Origin: CBDUEF01 sp018063485
Lineage (GTDB): Bacteria; Pseudomonadota; Alphaproteobacteria; Rhodobacterales; Rhodobacteraceae
NCBI GenBank assembly: GCA_037045435.1
Contig: JBAOID010000031.1
Span: forward strand, 1-64,000
DNA length: 64,000 nucleotides
Reading direction: 5' to 3'
The notes under the pieces are model-generated. The model was not told the origin of the DNA. It did not search any database and was given only the letters and a program-made list of their open reading frames with translations. Positions 52,377-61,992 of this stretch are shown piece after piece (positions within the stretch are counted from its first letter, which is position 1; every line of letters starts with the position of its first letter). The position numbers were made by a program, and so were the translations under genes.

Positions 52377-53662
52377 CTATCCGCGCAGAATTGAGCGGCC
52401 CGCATATTCGCCCGTCTCGCCCAGCATCTCTTCAATTCGGATCAACTGGTTGTATTTCGCCAGCCGGTCCGACCGCGACAGCGACCCGGTCTTGATCTGC
52501 CCGCAATTGGTGGCCACCGCCAGATCGGCAATTGTGCTGTCCTCGGTCTCACCCGAACGATGCGACATCACATTGCTGTAGCCGTGCCCGGTGCGCCATA
52601 TCGACGGCCTGCAAAGTCTCGGTCAGGGTGCCGATCTGGTTGACCTTGACCAGCATCGAGTTGGCACAACCTTTTGAAATACCTTCAGAAAGGCGGCGCG
52701 GATTGGTGACGAACAGATCATCTCCCACCAATTGCACCTTACTGCCCAGCCGGTCTGTCAACAGCTTCCAACCGGCCCAGTCATCCTCTGAACAGCCATC
52801 CTCGATCGAGATGATCGGATAATCCGCAGCCAACGCAGCCAGAAAATCGACATTCTGGCTCGATGGAAAGCGACTTGCCCTCGCCTTTCATCTCATATTT
52901 GCCGCCCTTGAAATATTCTGTCGAGCCGCACAATCGAGTGCCAGCAAAATATCCTCGCCCGGCCCTGTAGCCGGCTTTGGCGATGGATTTCAGTGATGAA
53001 ATCAAGTGCATCGCGGGCGGAATTGAGGTTCGGCGCAAAGCCGCCCTCATCGCCGACATTGGTGTTATGCCCTGCCGCCGAAAGCTCTTTCTTCAGGGTG
53101 TGGAACACCTCTGATCCCATCCGAATGGCGTCGCGGATGTTTGCAGCCCCCACCGGCATGATCATGAATTCCTGAATATCAATAGGATTATCAGCATGTT
53201 CGCCGCCATTGATGATGTTCATCATCGGCACCGGCAACACCCGCGCCGAAGTGCCGCCGACATAGCGATACAAGCGGCTGCCCGGTGAAATCGGCCGCCG
53301 CCTTCGCTACCGCCAAAGACACGCCCAGAATGGCATTTGCGCCCAGTCGTGACTTGTTTGGCGTACCGTCCAGCTCGATCATGGTGCGGTCGATACCCAC
53401 CTGTTCGGTGGCGTCCAAACCCAACGATTTCCTCGGCAATTTCGCCATTTACCGCCGCCACGGCCTCCAGCACACCCTTGCCCATATAGCGCGATTTATC
53501 GCCATCGCGCCTCTCATTGGCTTCATGCGCGCCGGTCGAGGCCCCCGACGGCACCGCCGCGCGGCCCATGGCTCCGCTTTCCAGCAGCACATCGACCTCA
53601 ACCGTCGGATTGCCCCGGCTGTCCAGGATTTCGCGGGCGTGAATATCAATGATCGTGCTCAT
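52377..53662 (-). CDS. eno: Enolase (frame-broken at several sites)
   Basis: Enolase interconverts 2-phosphoglycerate and phosphoenolpyruvate. It starts MSTIIDIHAREILDSRGNPT at 53662. Blocks recoverable across frames are VPSGASTGAHEANERRDGD, ANAILGVSLAVAKAAADFTG, VPMMNIINGGEHADNPIDIQ, NVGDEGGFAPNL and ISIEDGCSEDDWAGWKLLT (metal ligands in SIEDG and, after it, VGDDLFVTN). It ends YAGRSILRG at 52377. Breaks lie near 52,584 (GCA-C-GGC), 52,860, 52,930, 52,975, 53,277 and 53,430. The adjacent transporter gene is clean, so this is a local cluster of breaks. Confidence 0.95.
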
Positions 53663-53702
53663 GTCAGGCGCTCCATGATCGGGTAAATGCTATAGGCGGC
53701 TT

Positions 53703-54593
53703 TTATCCTGCCGCCGACCGCAAGGAAAGGGCGCGCTTGCGCATCCGCTCGCGGGTAAAGGAATAAAGCCCGGATCCGATGATCAGGCCGGAGCCGATTA
53801 TTGTCGGGATATCAAGGCTTTCGCTGAACACCATCACCCCGATCACGATGGCAAAAATCAGCCGCGCATAGCGAAACGGTGCCACCACCGAAACCTCACC
53901 GGTGCGGCTGGCCGCTACAATCGCCGCATATCCAGAGGTGCCAAACAGGGCCGCCGCCACCAGGATTCCCGATTGCTCAGCGTTGGGCACCACCGCGCCA
54001 CCCCGAACCATCATCATCGCTCCCAACAATGTGATTGCCATCAGCCCCCAGGCTGAAATCTGCGTTGTCGAATATTCCTTGGGGATCGCTCTTGATGAGA
54101 GATCACGTAAAACCAGCGCGGCCACCGAGATCAACACCCATAGGGCCTCGGCTTTGAATCCGTCCATTCCGGGGCGGATCACCAGTATAACCCCCGAGAA
54201 ACCCACGCAAATCGCCACCCATCGCCGCCAACCCACCTGCTCTTGCATGAACAGGGCAGCAGCCATGGTCACCGCCAAAGGCAGGGCTTGCAACACGGCG
54301 GAAACCGTGGCCAGCGGCACCGTCGCCAAGGCAGTAATATAGGCGATAGAGGCCAGCATCTCGCCGATGTTGCGCGCAATCACCGCCTTGTGCAGTGCCG
54401 ATCGGGTCCAGACTTTCTGTTTCTGCCGCCAGGTCAAGATCAGAAATACCGGCAAGCCCAAAGCCCCGGAAACAAAGATGATCTGCCCCGTTGGCAGGCC
54501 AGCGGTGGCCATTTTCAAGAACATGTCTTCGATGCCGAACAGCGCCATAGAGGCCAGCATCAGCAAGATTCCGCGCAAGTTATCGGCGGGCAT
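53703..54593 (-). CDS. DMT/EamA-family transporter
   Basis: This 296-residue intact protein starts MPADNLRGILLMLASMALFG and is hydrophobic throughout, with about ten membrane segments in two EamA repeats (YITALATVPLATVSAVLQAL; VSVVAPFRYARLIFAIVIGV). It lies 40 bases after the eno start and one base after the fur stop, all on the minus strand. The substrate cannot be predicted. Confidence 0.9.
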   Translation of the reverse strand: MPADNLRGILLMLASMALFGIEDMFLKMATAGLPTGQIIFVSGALGLPVFLILTWRQKQKVWTRSALHKAVIARNIGEMLASIAYITALATVPLATVSAVLQALPLAVTMAAALFMQEQVGWRRWVAICVGFSGVILVIRPGMDGFKAEALWVLISVAALVLRDLSSRAIPKEYSTTQISAWGLMAITLLGAMMMVRGGAVVPNAEQSGILVAAALFGTSGYAAIVAASRTGEVSVVAPFRYARLIFAIVIGVMVFSESLDIPTIIGSGLIIGSGLYSFTRERMRKRALSLRSAAG

Positions 54594-54594
54594 C

Positions 54595-55005
54595 TCAGCT
54601 TTTCTTCATCGGCACACCGAGCAATTCCAGCCGGTGCCCGATCAGCCGATAGCCCAGCCGGTGCGCAATGCGCTCTTGGAGGGCCTCGATATCAGGATCA
54701 ACAAATTCAATGACTTCGCCAGAATTCACGTCAATCAGATGATCATGGTGGTCCCGCTCGGCATCTTCATACCGCGCGCGGCCATCACCGAATTCCAGCT
54801 TGTCCAGCAACCCCGATTCCTCAAAAAGTTTGACGGTGCGGTAGACCGTTGCCAGAGAGATCTTGGGATCTTCACGCGCTGCGCGGGCATAGAGTTCTTC
54901 AACGTCAGGATGATCATCGGCAGCCGATATCACCCGTGCAACGACGCGGCGCTGCTCGGTCATCCGCAGGCCCTTGGCAATGCCGCGCGTGATAATGTCG
55001 GACAT
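54595..55005 (-). CDS. fur: Fur family transcriptional regulator
   Basis: This metal-responsive repressor starts MSDIITRGIAKGLRMTEQRR at 55005. The winged-helix domain reads RRVVARVISAADDHPDVEEL and ISLATVYRTVKLFEESGLLD. The metal-binding dimerisation domain contains DAERDHHDHLIDVNSGEVIE (HHDH site), without the CxxC zinc pairs of E. coli Fur. This is the form found in alphaproteobacterial Fur/Mur, which may respond to manganese or iron. The frame stays open back to 55200 but that extension looks non-coding. Confidence 0.93.
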   Translation of the reverse strand: MSDIITRGIAKGLRMTEQRRVVARVISAADDHPDVEELYARAAREDPKISLATVYRTVKLFEESGLLDKLEFGDGRARYEDAERDHHDHLIDVNSGEVIEFVDPDIEALQERIAHRLGYRLIGHRLELLGVPMKKS

Positions 55006-55385
55006 AGGGCCTCCGTCGCAACCTTTCCTTTTCGGCCTTACGGCAAAATTGGCAGGCCTGCCAGCGGTTTTGCCCCAATGTCGCATAATATGATCAAAGC
55101 GGGGCGAGTCTTGTTGGCGCTGCTTGCGAGTCGGCATGTCGGCAACGATCAAGGATGCAGGATGCGGTGATGTCTTTGCGCTGAAACAATTTTGTCGCAC
55201 CCAATATCACGCAGCAAAGGAGTGGATCGCGGTTTTCTTGGAATCAGCAGGTTCACCCGGGAAATGAGCGGTTATCGCTAAAGCAGCCCGATTGTTTGGC
55301 TTTTGGCCGGGCTTTCAACGCTGCTTGAAGTTGGGCCGCTCACAGCGCCGTGATCCAAGCCCTAGACGGGACTTGGGCGTCAAGC

Positions 55386-55399
55386 ACATAATATGGTGT
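55386..55399 (+). promoter_or_regulatory. Candidate NrdR box upstream of nrdJ
   Basis: ACATAATATGGTGT resembles the NrdR operator consensus (ACAnnATATnnTGT-like palindrome). It lies about 240 bases upstream of the nrdJ ATG. NrdR boxes usually occur as pairs about three helical turns apart; I could not find a good second copy, so a single weak operator or a chance match remains possible. Confidence 0.45.
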
Positions 55400-55457
55400 A
55401 TAAGTGTAAAAAATACGTTGCCGCCGTTTTCGAAATACATCAGTTTGACGCTGCAAC

Positions 55458-55493
55458 CTGGCCCTGTCCAAACAACTGGTGGGCCAGGGCCAG
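55458..55493 (+). repeat. Inverted repeat in the nrdJ leader
   Basis: CTGGCCCTG at 55458-55466 is the reverse complement of CAGGGCCAG at 55485-55493, giving a nine-base-pair stem with an 18-base loop. It lies 145 bases before the nrdJ start and is not followed by a T-run, so it is not a standard terminator. Confidence 0.5.
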
Positions 55494-55637
55494 CAGGCGA
55501 GCAAATCGGAGATGCCCTTTAACCGGCTTTACCGTGCGAAACCTTCTCTGGTTTCGCCGTCCGAATATGCTTGTCGGCGCAGCAGAAGACACCGGACGGG
55601 GGCAATCAGAACCCCGCTGCAAACATGGGACAGGCAG

Positions 55638-58600
55638 ATGAAGATCGAGCGGAAGTTTACCACCGAATCCACCGGTGCCTATGGCGCAATGGCTTTTGCC
55701 GTGACCGCCTCGGAAATTCGCAACCCCGATGGCAAGATTGTCTTTCGAAATGAAGCGGTTGAGGTTCCAGAAGGCTGGAGCCAGGTGGCGTCGGATGTTC
55801 TGGCGCAGAAGTATTTCCGCAAGGCCGGAATCCCTGCCGTTCTTAAAAAGATTCGTGAAAAGGGAATGCCGGAGTTCCTGTGGCGCTCGGTGCCTGATGA
55901 CGTCGCCTTGGCCAAGCTGCCGCAAGAAGAGCGTCTGGTCGGCGAAACCTCGGCCAGGCAGGTGTTTGACCGCTTGGCTGGTGCCTGGGCCTATTGGGGC
56001 TGGAAAGGTGGCTATTTCACCACGGAATCCGACGCCCGCGCCTATTATGACGAGATGCGCTTCATGCTGGCGCGCCAGATGGCCGCCCCGAACTCGCCGC
56101 AATGGTTCAACACCGGGTTGCATTGGGCTTATGGCATCGACGGCCCGTCGCAGGGCCATTTCTACGTCGATCACGAGTCGGGCAAGCTGACCAAATCCTC
56201 CTCCGCCTATGAGCATCCGCAGCCGCACGCCTGTTTCATCCAATCGGTCAAGGATGATCTGGTCGGTGATGGTGGCATCATGGATCTCTGGGTGCGCGAG
56301 GCGCGCCTGTTCAAATACGGTTCCGGCACCGGCACCAACTTTTCCTCGCTGCGCGGCGAGGGCGAAAAGCTGTCGGGTGGCGGCAAATCCTCGGGCCTGA
56401 TGGGATTCCTCAAAATCGGTGACCGCGCTGCCGGAGCGATCAAGTCGGGCGGCACCACACGCCGCGCGGCCAAGATGGTGATCTGCGACATGGATCACCC
56501 CGATGTCGAGCAATTCATCAACTGGAAGGTCATCGAGGAACAAAAGGTTGCCTCATTGGTCGCTGGTTCCAAAGTGCACGAGCTGAAGCTGAATGAGATT
56601 TTCACCGCGATCCGTGCAGTGGGATGGCTCAACCGAGGATTCGGTCGATCCGGTCAGGAACCCCGCGCTGAAGGCTGCGATCCGCTCGGCCAAAAAAGCC
56701 ATGATTCCTGACACCTATACCAACCGCATCCTGCAATACGCCAAGCAGGGTTTCACCAGCATCGAATTCCCCACCTATGACGTTGATTGGGATTCCGAGG
56801 CCTATATCACCGTCTCGGGCCAGAATTCGAACAACTCGGTGCGCGTCACCGACGCCTTCCTGACTGCGGTCAAGGACGATGCCGACTGGGCGCTGATCCG
56901 GCGCACCGATGGCAAGGTCGCAAAAACCGTCAAGGCCCGTGATTTGTGGGATCAGGTCGGCCATGCCGCCTGGGCCTGCGCCGATCCGGGCATCCAGTTC
57001 CATGATACCGTCAACGCCTGGCACACCTGCCCCGAGGACGGTGCGATCCGTGGCTCGAACCCTTGCTCGGAATACATGTTCCTTGACGATACCGCCTGCA
57101 ACCTCGCCTCGATGAACCTGCTGACCTTCTTCAAGGGTGGCAAATTCGATGCCGACGCCTATATGCACGCGACGCGTCTGTGGACGGTGACACTGGAAAT
57201 CTCGGTGATGATGGCGCAGTTCCCTTCGCCAGAAATCGCCCAACGCTCGTATGATTTCCGCACGCTTGGTCTTGGTTACGCCAATATCGGCGGGTTGCTG
57301 ATGAACATGGGGCTGGGCTATGACTCGGTTCAGGGTCGCGCCTTCTGTGGCGCGCTGACCGCGCTTATGACCGGCGTGACCTATGCAACCTCGGCTGAGA
57401 TGGCCGCCGAACTCGGGCCTTTCCCCGGCTATAAACGCAACGCCGACCACATGCTGCGCGTGATCCGCAACCACCGCGCGGCAGCCTATGCCAAACCATC
57501 CTATGAAGGTCTGAACGTCAATCCGGTTGCACTTGATGCTGCCAATTGCCCCGACCAGACCCTTGTTATCCTTGCGAAATCCGCTTGGGACGAGGCGCTG
57601 ACCCTGGGCCAAGCCCATGGCTACCGCAACGCCCAAACCACCGTGATCGCCCCCACCGGCACCATCGGTCTGGTGATGGATTGCGACACCACTGGCATCG
57701 AGCCTGACTTCGCGCTGGTGAAGTTCAAGAAACTGGCCGGGGGTGGTTATTTCAAGATCATCAACCAGTCGGTTCCGGCCGCCCTGGAAAAGCTGGGTTA
57801 CACCACAAGTCAAGCTGCCGAAATGGTAGCCCATGCGGTTGGCCATGGCTCGATCGGCAACTGCCCCGGTATCAACACCACCTCGCTGATCGGCCACGGC
57901 TTTGGTGCGCGTGAGCTGGAAAAGATCGAGGCAGCCTTGCCTTCGGCTTTCGACATCCGTTTCGTGTTCAACCAATGGACGCTGGGCGAAGACTTCTGCA
58001 AAGGCGCGCTCGGCATTCCGGCAGCAAAGCTGGCGGATCCCGCTTTCGATCTGCTCCGCCACCTTGGCTTTACCAAAGCCCAGATCGACGCGGCCAATGA
58101 TCACGTTTGCGGCACGATGACGCTGGAAGGCGCGCCTTTCCTGAAGAAAGAACATTATTCGGTGTTCGATTGCGCCAATCCCTGCGGCAAGACCGGCAAG
58201 CGCTATCTTTCGGTGGAAAGCCATATCCACATGATGGCCGCGGCACAGTCCTTCATCTCCGGCGCGATCTCCAAGACCATCAACATGCCGAACTCGGCTA
58301 CCATCGAGGAAACCCTTGCCGCCTATGAACTCAGCCACTCGCTGGGGATCAAGGCCAATGCGCTTTACCGCGATGGTTCCAAACTGTCGCAACCTTTGGC
58401 CTCGGCACTGGTTGAAGATGATGAAGAGGCCGAAGATATCTTGGCCTCTGGCTCCAATCAGGAAAAAGCTGCGGTTCTGGCCGAGAAGATCGTCGAGAAG
58501 ATCATCATCAAAGAGATCATCCGCACCAATCGTGAAAAACTCCCCGAGCGCCGCAAGGGCTATACCCAAAAGGCCATCGTCGGCGGTCACAAGGTTTATG

Positions 58601-59340
58601 TGCGAACCGGCGAATATGCCGATGGCCGTTTGGGCGAGATCTTCATCGACATGCACAAGGAAGGTGCGGGGTTCCGTGCCATGATGAACAACTTCGCCAT
58701 CGCGATTTCGGTCGGTCTGCAATACGGCGTGCCGCTGGAGGAATATGTCGAGGCGTTCACCTTCACCCGTTTTGAGCCCGCTGGCATGGTGCAGGGCAAC
58801 GACTCGGTGAAAAACGCCACCTCGATCCTGGATTATATCTTCCGCGAGTTGGCGATCTCGTATCTCGACCGCACCGATCTGGCCCATGTCAAACCCACAG
58901 GTGCCTCGTTCGATGATCTCGGCCGTGGCGAAGACGAGGGCAAGCGCAACATCTCTGAAGTTTCCGAACAAGCCGCCTCGCGCGGGTTGGAAGTGCTGAA
59001 ACAGATCAGTTCCACCGGCTATCTGCGCAAGCGCCTGCCGTCTGAACTGGTGGTGCTGCAAGGCGGTATGGGGGCCACTGCCTTTGCTACCGGCACTGAT
59101 CCGGTGTCCACGCTGAACATGCTGATCCCCGAAACCGCCCGCGCGATGGGCGGGGCAGGGGCTGTGATGGCCTCAGCCACGGCCCTCGGCTCAGGCACGA
59201 TCAGCTTTGATCCGCGCTCCAAGGCCAAGATGCAAGGCTACGAGGGTGACCCTTGCGGCGAATGCGGCAACTACACGCTGGTGCGCAACGGCACCTGCAT
59301 GAAGTGCAACACCTGCGGCGGGACGAGTGGGTGTAGCTGA
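55638..59340 (+). CDS. nrdJ: Vitamin B12-dependent (class II) ribonucleotide reductase (one frame break)
   Basis: NrdJ reduces ribonucleotides using adenosylcobalamin and needs no oxygen. The ATG at 55638 starts MKIERKFTTESTGAYGAMAF. Blocks are MAAPNSPQWFNTGLHWAYGI, FKYGSGTGTNFSSLRGEGEK, GSNPCSEYMFLDDTACNLAS (radical and Cys site, N-x-C-x-E), GYRNAQTTVIAPTGTIGLVM and the C-terminal redox tail GDPCGECGNYTLVRNGTCMK with CNTCGGTSGCS. About 1,233 residues are expected. The only break is an extra G at 56,619 (GCA-G-TGG), in AIRAWDGSTEDS. A possible NrdR box lies upstream. Confidence 0.96.
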
Positions 59341-59452
59341 GGGGCGCAGAAATCTGCCGAAAAGGGCAGAGCGCGTTGCGTTAAATTGACTTCACTTCGC
59401 AACCCGAGCGCGTTTGCAAGGTCAATCGCTGCCTCGGGCTGCAAATCAGCGA

Positions 59453-59482
59453 GGCCCGACGCGCCGTCCGGCGAGTCGGGCC
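59453..59482. terminator. GC-rich hairpin between converging nrdJ and VWA genes
   Basis: GGCCCGAC and GTCGGGCC form an eight-base-pair stem with a 14-base loop. It lies 112 bases past the nrdJ stop and 19 bases past the VWA stop on the other strand. No T-run follows on either side, so a terminator role is only probable. Confidence 0.5.
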
Positions 59483-59500
59483 CAGGATTTCCAGCCGTGG

Positions 59501-61159
59501 TTACGGCTTGGCCAGTGTCACCTCAACCCGTTCGCCGGGTTTGATGGTGGCCCGTTGCTCGGCGCTGACCTCGCCCCAGTTTGCGACTGCGATCACATCG
59601 CCAGCAGTTCCGGTGCGGTTGACCTCGTCGGAATAATCGAAATCGAGCGATTTGCGATTGCCGTTGATATCGGTTTTCGCGTCGTAAATCTCGATCGACG
59701 TCGCACCGGGGGCTTTGACATTGATCACCCCGGCATTCAGCACCACTTTTACCTCGGTGCGTTCACCGATTCTTATCGTGAAGGGCGTTTCGCCACTGGC
59801 CCAATGCTGGGACACGACGGCAATATAATCGCCCGGTGGCAGGGCAACCTTCCCGCCCATACCATAGGTGGTGCCAAAACTGGTCTGGCTGCCGTCGATC
59901 TTCTTTTGCGCAGACAAAACCTGAACTGCGTGTCCGCTATCCTCCATCAACATCCCATCGACATAATAGCCCTCGATGGCGGCCACTCCGCTGCCGATCA
60001 GCAGATTGCGCTCGATGGTGTCACCGGCGGCGAGGGTTTGGGTTTCGGACGCTTCGGCAGAACCGATTGAACCGGTCAGGGTGATCTCGCCCGCGGGCAC
60101 ATAGAACCGGCTGTCGCCATATTGCGTGGTGTTTATTCCGCCCGACGCAGTCAACTGGACCGCAGCGCCTTCCAGAACCGGGCCGCCCTCAATACCGATG
60201 GGATGCACGATGATGCGGGCGGCGTTCATGTTGATCTCGGGTGCGGTCAGCGCATCGGCGGTGAAGCTGACATCGCTTTCCACGGTGACCGAGCCCATTT
60301 CGGTGATCAGACGGTAATCGCCCGGATCGACCTTGGCCTTCATGTCATTGTATTCCGTCCAGAGCCGCTCACCGGTGGTGCCATCGGCGTTCTTGACGTG
60401 CAACTCCCAGGCAACATCGGTGCTGTCATCGGGTTTTGCCACGCCAGCGGCCATGACCATGGTTGGTTTGAAATTATAGTCCAGGGCGGCGGGGGGTGTC
60501 GGTTCCGGTTCCGGTTTGGGGGCGGAAACCACGGTGGTTTGAAGCGCCATCGTCAGACTGGCCAGGTCATCGGCCACAATATATTTGCCGCCGGTGTTCT
60601 CGGCAAGGCACGCCACCTGTTTGCCCTCATCCGAAGTCAGGCCAAAACCGACAACATGGGCGGTGAAATCAACGCCTGATTTTTCAAGTTCGGTGCCCAA
60701 AGCACAGGGATCGGCTTCACAGGTTTCGATCCCGTCGGTGATCAGGATGACAGTGGCTTTCTCTTCGGTCGATCGCAGGTCGGCGGCGGCTTGGCGGACG
60801 GCCTCGGTCAAGGGCGTTTTGCCCAGAAATTGCATTCTGGCGGCAGCACCCGCGATTTGTTGTGCGGTGCCCTTGGCGGGGGGCACGATCAATTCGATGT
60901 CGCTGCACGAACCTTTCTCGCGGTGACCATAGGCCATCAAACCCAATTCGGTATCGGCGGGGATGGAATTCAACACCTCGGCCAGCGCCTCGCGGGCAAT
61001 CTCCAGCTTGGGTTTTCCGTCGATCTGACCCCACATCGAGCCAGAGCCGTCGAGAACGATGATCGAGCGGCCTTCGGCATGGACAAGCGTTGGAGAGGCA
61101 AGCGCGGCGATAAGGGCCGCAGATTTGAGCAGGCTGCGCAGGCGGGGGAAATGAAACAT
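59501..61159 (-). CDS. Secreted von Willebrand factor A domain protein
   Basis: This 552-residue intact protein starts MFHFPRLRSLLKSAALIAAL with a signal peptide ending at LVHA. The VWA domain begins at residue 31 with the MIDAS motif IIVLDGSGSMWGQIDGKPKL; the Thr/Asp positions are in LGKTPLTEAV and VILITDGIETCEADPCAL. Paired cysteines (SCSDIE; ETCEADPC; QVACLAENTG) fit an extracytoplasmic protein. After a Pro-rich linker (PKPEPEPTPPAALD) come several beta-rich repeats, e.g. GDYRLITEMGSVTVESDVSF and PPGDYIAVVSQHWASGETPF. It has no membrane anchor. The partner is unknown. Confidence 0.9.
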   Translation of the reverse strand: MFHFPRLRSLLKSAALIAALASPTLVHAEGRSIIVLDGSGSMWGQIDGKPKLEIAREALAEVLNSIPADTELGLMAYGHREKGSCSDIELIVPPAKGTAQQIAGAAARMQFLGKTPLTEAVRQAAADLRSTEEKATVILITDGIETCEADPCALGTELEKSGVDFTAHVVGFGLTSDEGKQVACLAENTGGKYIVADDLASLTMALQTTVVSAPKPEPEPTPPAALDYNFKPTMVMAAGVAKPDDSTDVAWELHVKNADGTTGERLWTEYNDMKAKVDPGDYRLITEMGSVTVESDVSFTADALTAPEINMNAARIIVHPIGIEGGPVLEGAAVQLTASGGINTTQYGDSRFYVPAGEITLTGSIGSAEASETQTLAAGDTIERNLLIGSGVAAIEGYYVDGMLMEDSGHAVQVLSAQKKIDGSQTSFGTTYGMGGKVALPPGDYIAVVSQHWASGETPFTIRIGERTEVKVVLNAGVINVKAPGATSIEIYDAKTDINGNRKSLDFDYSDEVNRTGTAGDVIAVANWGEVSAEQRATIKPGERVEVTLAKP

Positions 61160-61228
61160 CAGGAATAAATACCTCGATCAAATCGGGACAATTCATTCCA
61201 GCCTAGCCAAGACATCCATAAAAGCAAC

Positions 61229-61256
61229 GGGCCTTCGGAACGAAATCCGAAGGCCC
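61229..61256 (-). terminator. Rho-independent terminator of the fasciclin gene
   Basis: GGGCCTTCGGA and TCCGAAGGCCC form an 11-base-pair stem with a six-base loop. On the minus strand it is followed by GTTGCTTTTATGG. It lies 87 bases past the fasciclin stop. Confidence 0.75.
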
Positions 61257-61342
61257 TGCCGCAGGCGGTGGGAATTTGGGGACTTGAGACTTCCCACCGC
61301 CGTGGCGATTGGCGCAGGGGTGACCGCCCCGCGCGGATCAGC

Positions 61343-61897
61343 TTACATTTTCGGCAACATTACTGTGTCGATCACATGGATCACGCCGTTCGATTGCACC
61401 ACATCGGCGATGGTGACGGTGGCGACATTGCCAGCCTCATCCGTCAGATGCATCATGCCGTCGGTATAGCTGGCTTGCAGGGTGCAGCCGCCAAGGGTCG
61501 GCACCGGGTGCATGCCGCCATCATCCTCGATCATGCCTTCCAGAGCCTCGGCCATCACGGCTTTGCCAACCACATGACAGGTGAGGATTTTCACCAGAGT
61601 GTCCTTGTTCTCGGGCTTGAGCAGGGTTTCGACAGTGCCAGCAGGCAATTTCGCAAAGGCTTCATTGGTGGGGGCGAATACGGTGAAGGGGCCGGCGCCC
61701 GACAGAGTATCAACCAAGCCTGCGGCCTGAACGGCGGCGACCAGCGTGGTGTGGTCTTTCGAATTCACGGCATTCTCGACGATGTTCTTGGTCTCGAACA
61801 TTGCAGCCCCGCCCACCATCGGGTTTTCGGCCATGGCAACGGTGCCGAAAGCGGTCGAGAGGGCGATTGCGGCGGTGGCCAAACGGATGAATTTCAT
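61343..61897 (-). CDS. Secreted fasciclin-domain protein
   Basis: This 184-residue intact protein starts MKFIRLATAAIALSTAFGTV with a signal peptide ending at AMA. One FAS1 domain fills the rest: FETKNIVENAVNSKDHTTLV, the H1 box GPFTVFAPTNEAFAKLPAGT, and the H2 region NGVIHVIDTVMLPKM. Fasciclin proteins mediate adhesion or bind the cell surface. It lies 95 bases downstream of the anti-sigma gene, behind an ECF-like promoter, and is likely controlled by that sigma factor. Confidence 0.93.
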   Translation of the reverse strand: MKFIRLATAAIALSTAFGTVAMAENPMVGGAAMFETKNIVENAVNSKDHTTLVAAVQAAGLVDTLSGAGPFTVFAPTNEAFAKLPAGTVETLLKPENKDTLVKILTCHVVGKAVMAEALEGMIEDDGGMHPVPTLGGCTLQASYTDGMMHLTDEAGNVATVTIADVVQSNGVIHVIDTVMLPKM

Positions 61898-61946
61898 GAT
61901 CGTCTCCAGGGTTTCAAGGCCGGGTCATTCCTGCCTTACCCTCAGA

Positions 61947-61975
61947 GATACGAAAGCCAATTGCGGGAAGTTTCA
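61947..61975 (-). promoter_or_regulatory. Candidate ECF-sigma promoter of the fasciclin gene
   Basis: On the minus strand TGAAAC (61975-61970) and CGTATC (61952-61947) are separated by 17 bases, the usual layout of ECF-type -35 and -10 elements. The -10 element is about 50 bases from the fasciclin ATG. The nearby sigma factor is the obvious candidate reader. Confidence 0.5.
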
Positions 61976-61992
61976 GGGTTGTGAAAAAGAAA

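Larger units (their letters stand above)
55006..55637. other. Intergenic region between fur and nrdJ (632 bases)
   Basis: I see no convincing gene here. The left part should carry the fur promoter. The right part carries an NrdR-box-like sequence at 55386-55399 and a 9-bp inverted repeat at 55458-55493 within the nrdJ leader. No cobalamin riboswitch could be recognised, although nrdJ encodes a B12-dependent enzyme. Confidence 0.6.

Noticed and set aside
54595..55200. Extended start of the Fur gene at 55200
   Set aside because: The 65 extra residues show no family character, and the ATG at 55005 fits normal Fur length.
55200..55640. Cobalamin riboswitch in front of nrdJ
   Set aside because: No recognisable B12-box-like conserved core was found in the leader.
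56629..59061. Long open frame of about 810 codons on the minus strand
   Set aside because: It is the exact antisense of nrdJ and exists because of codon bias; it has no recognisable domain.
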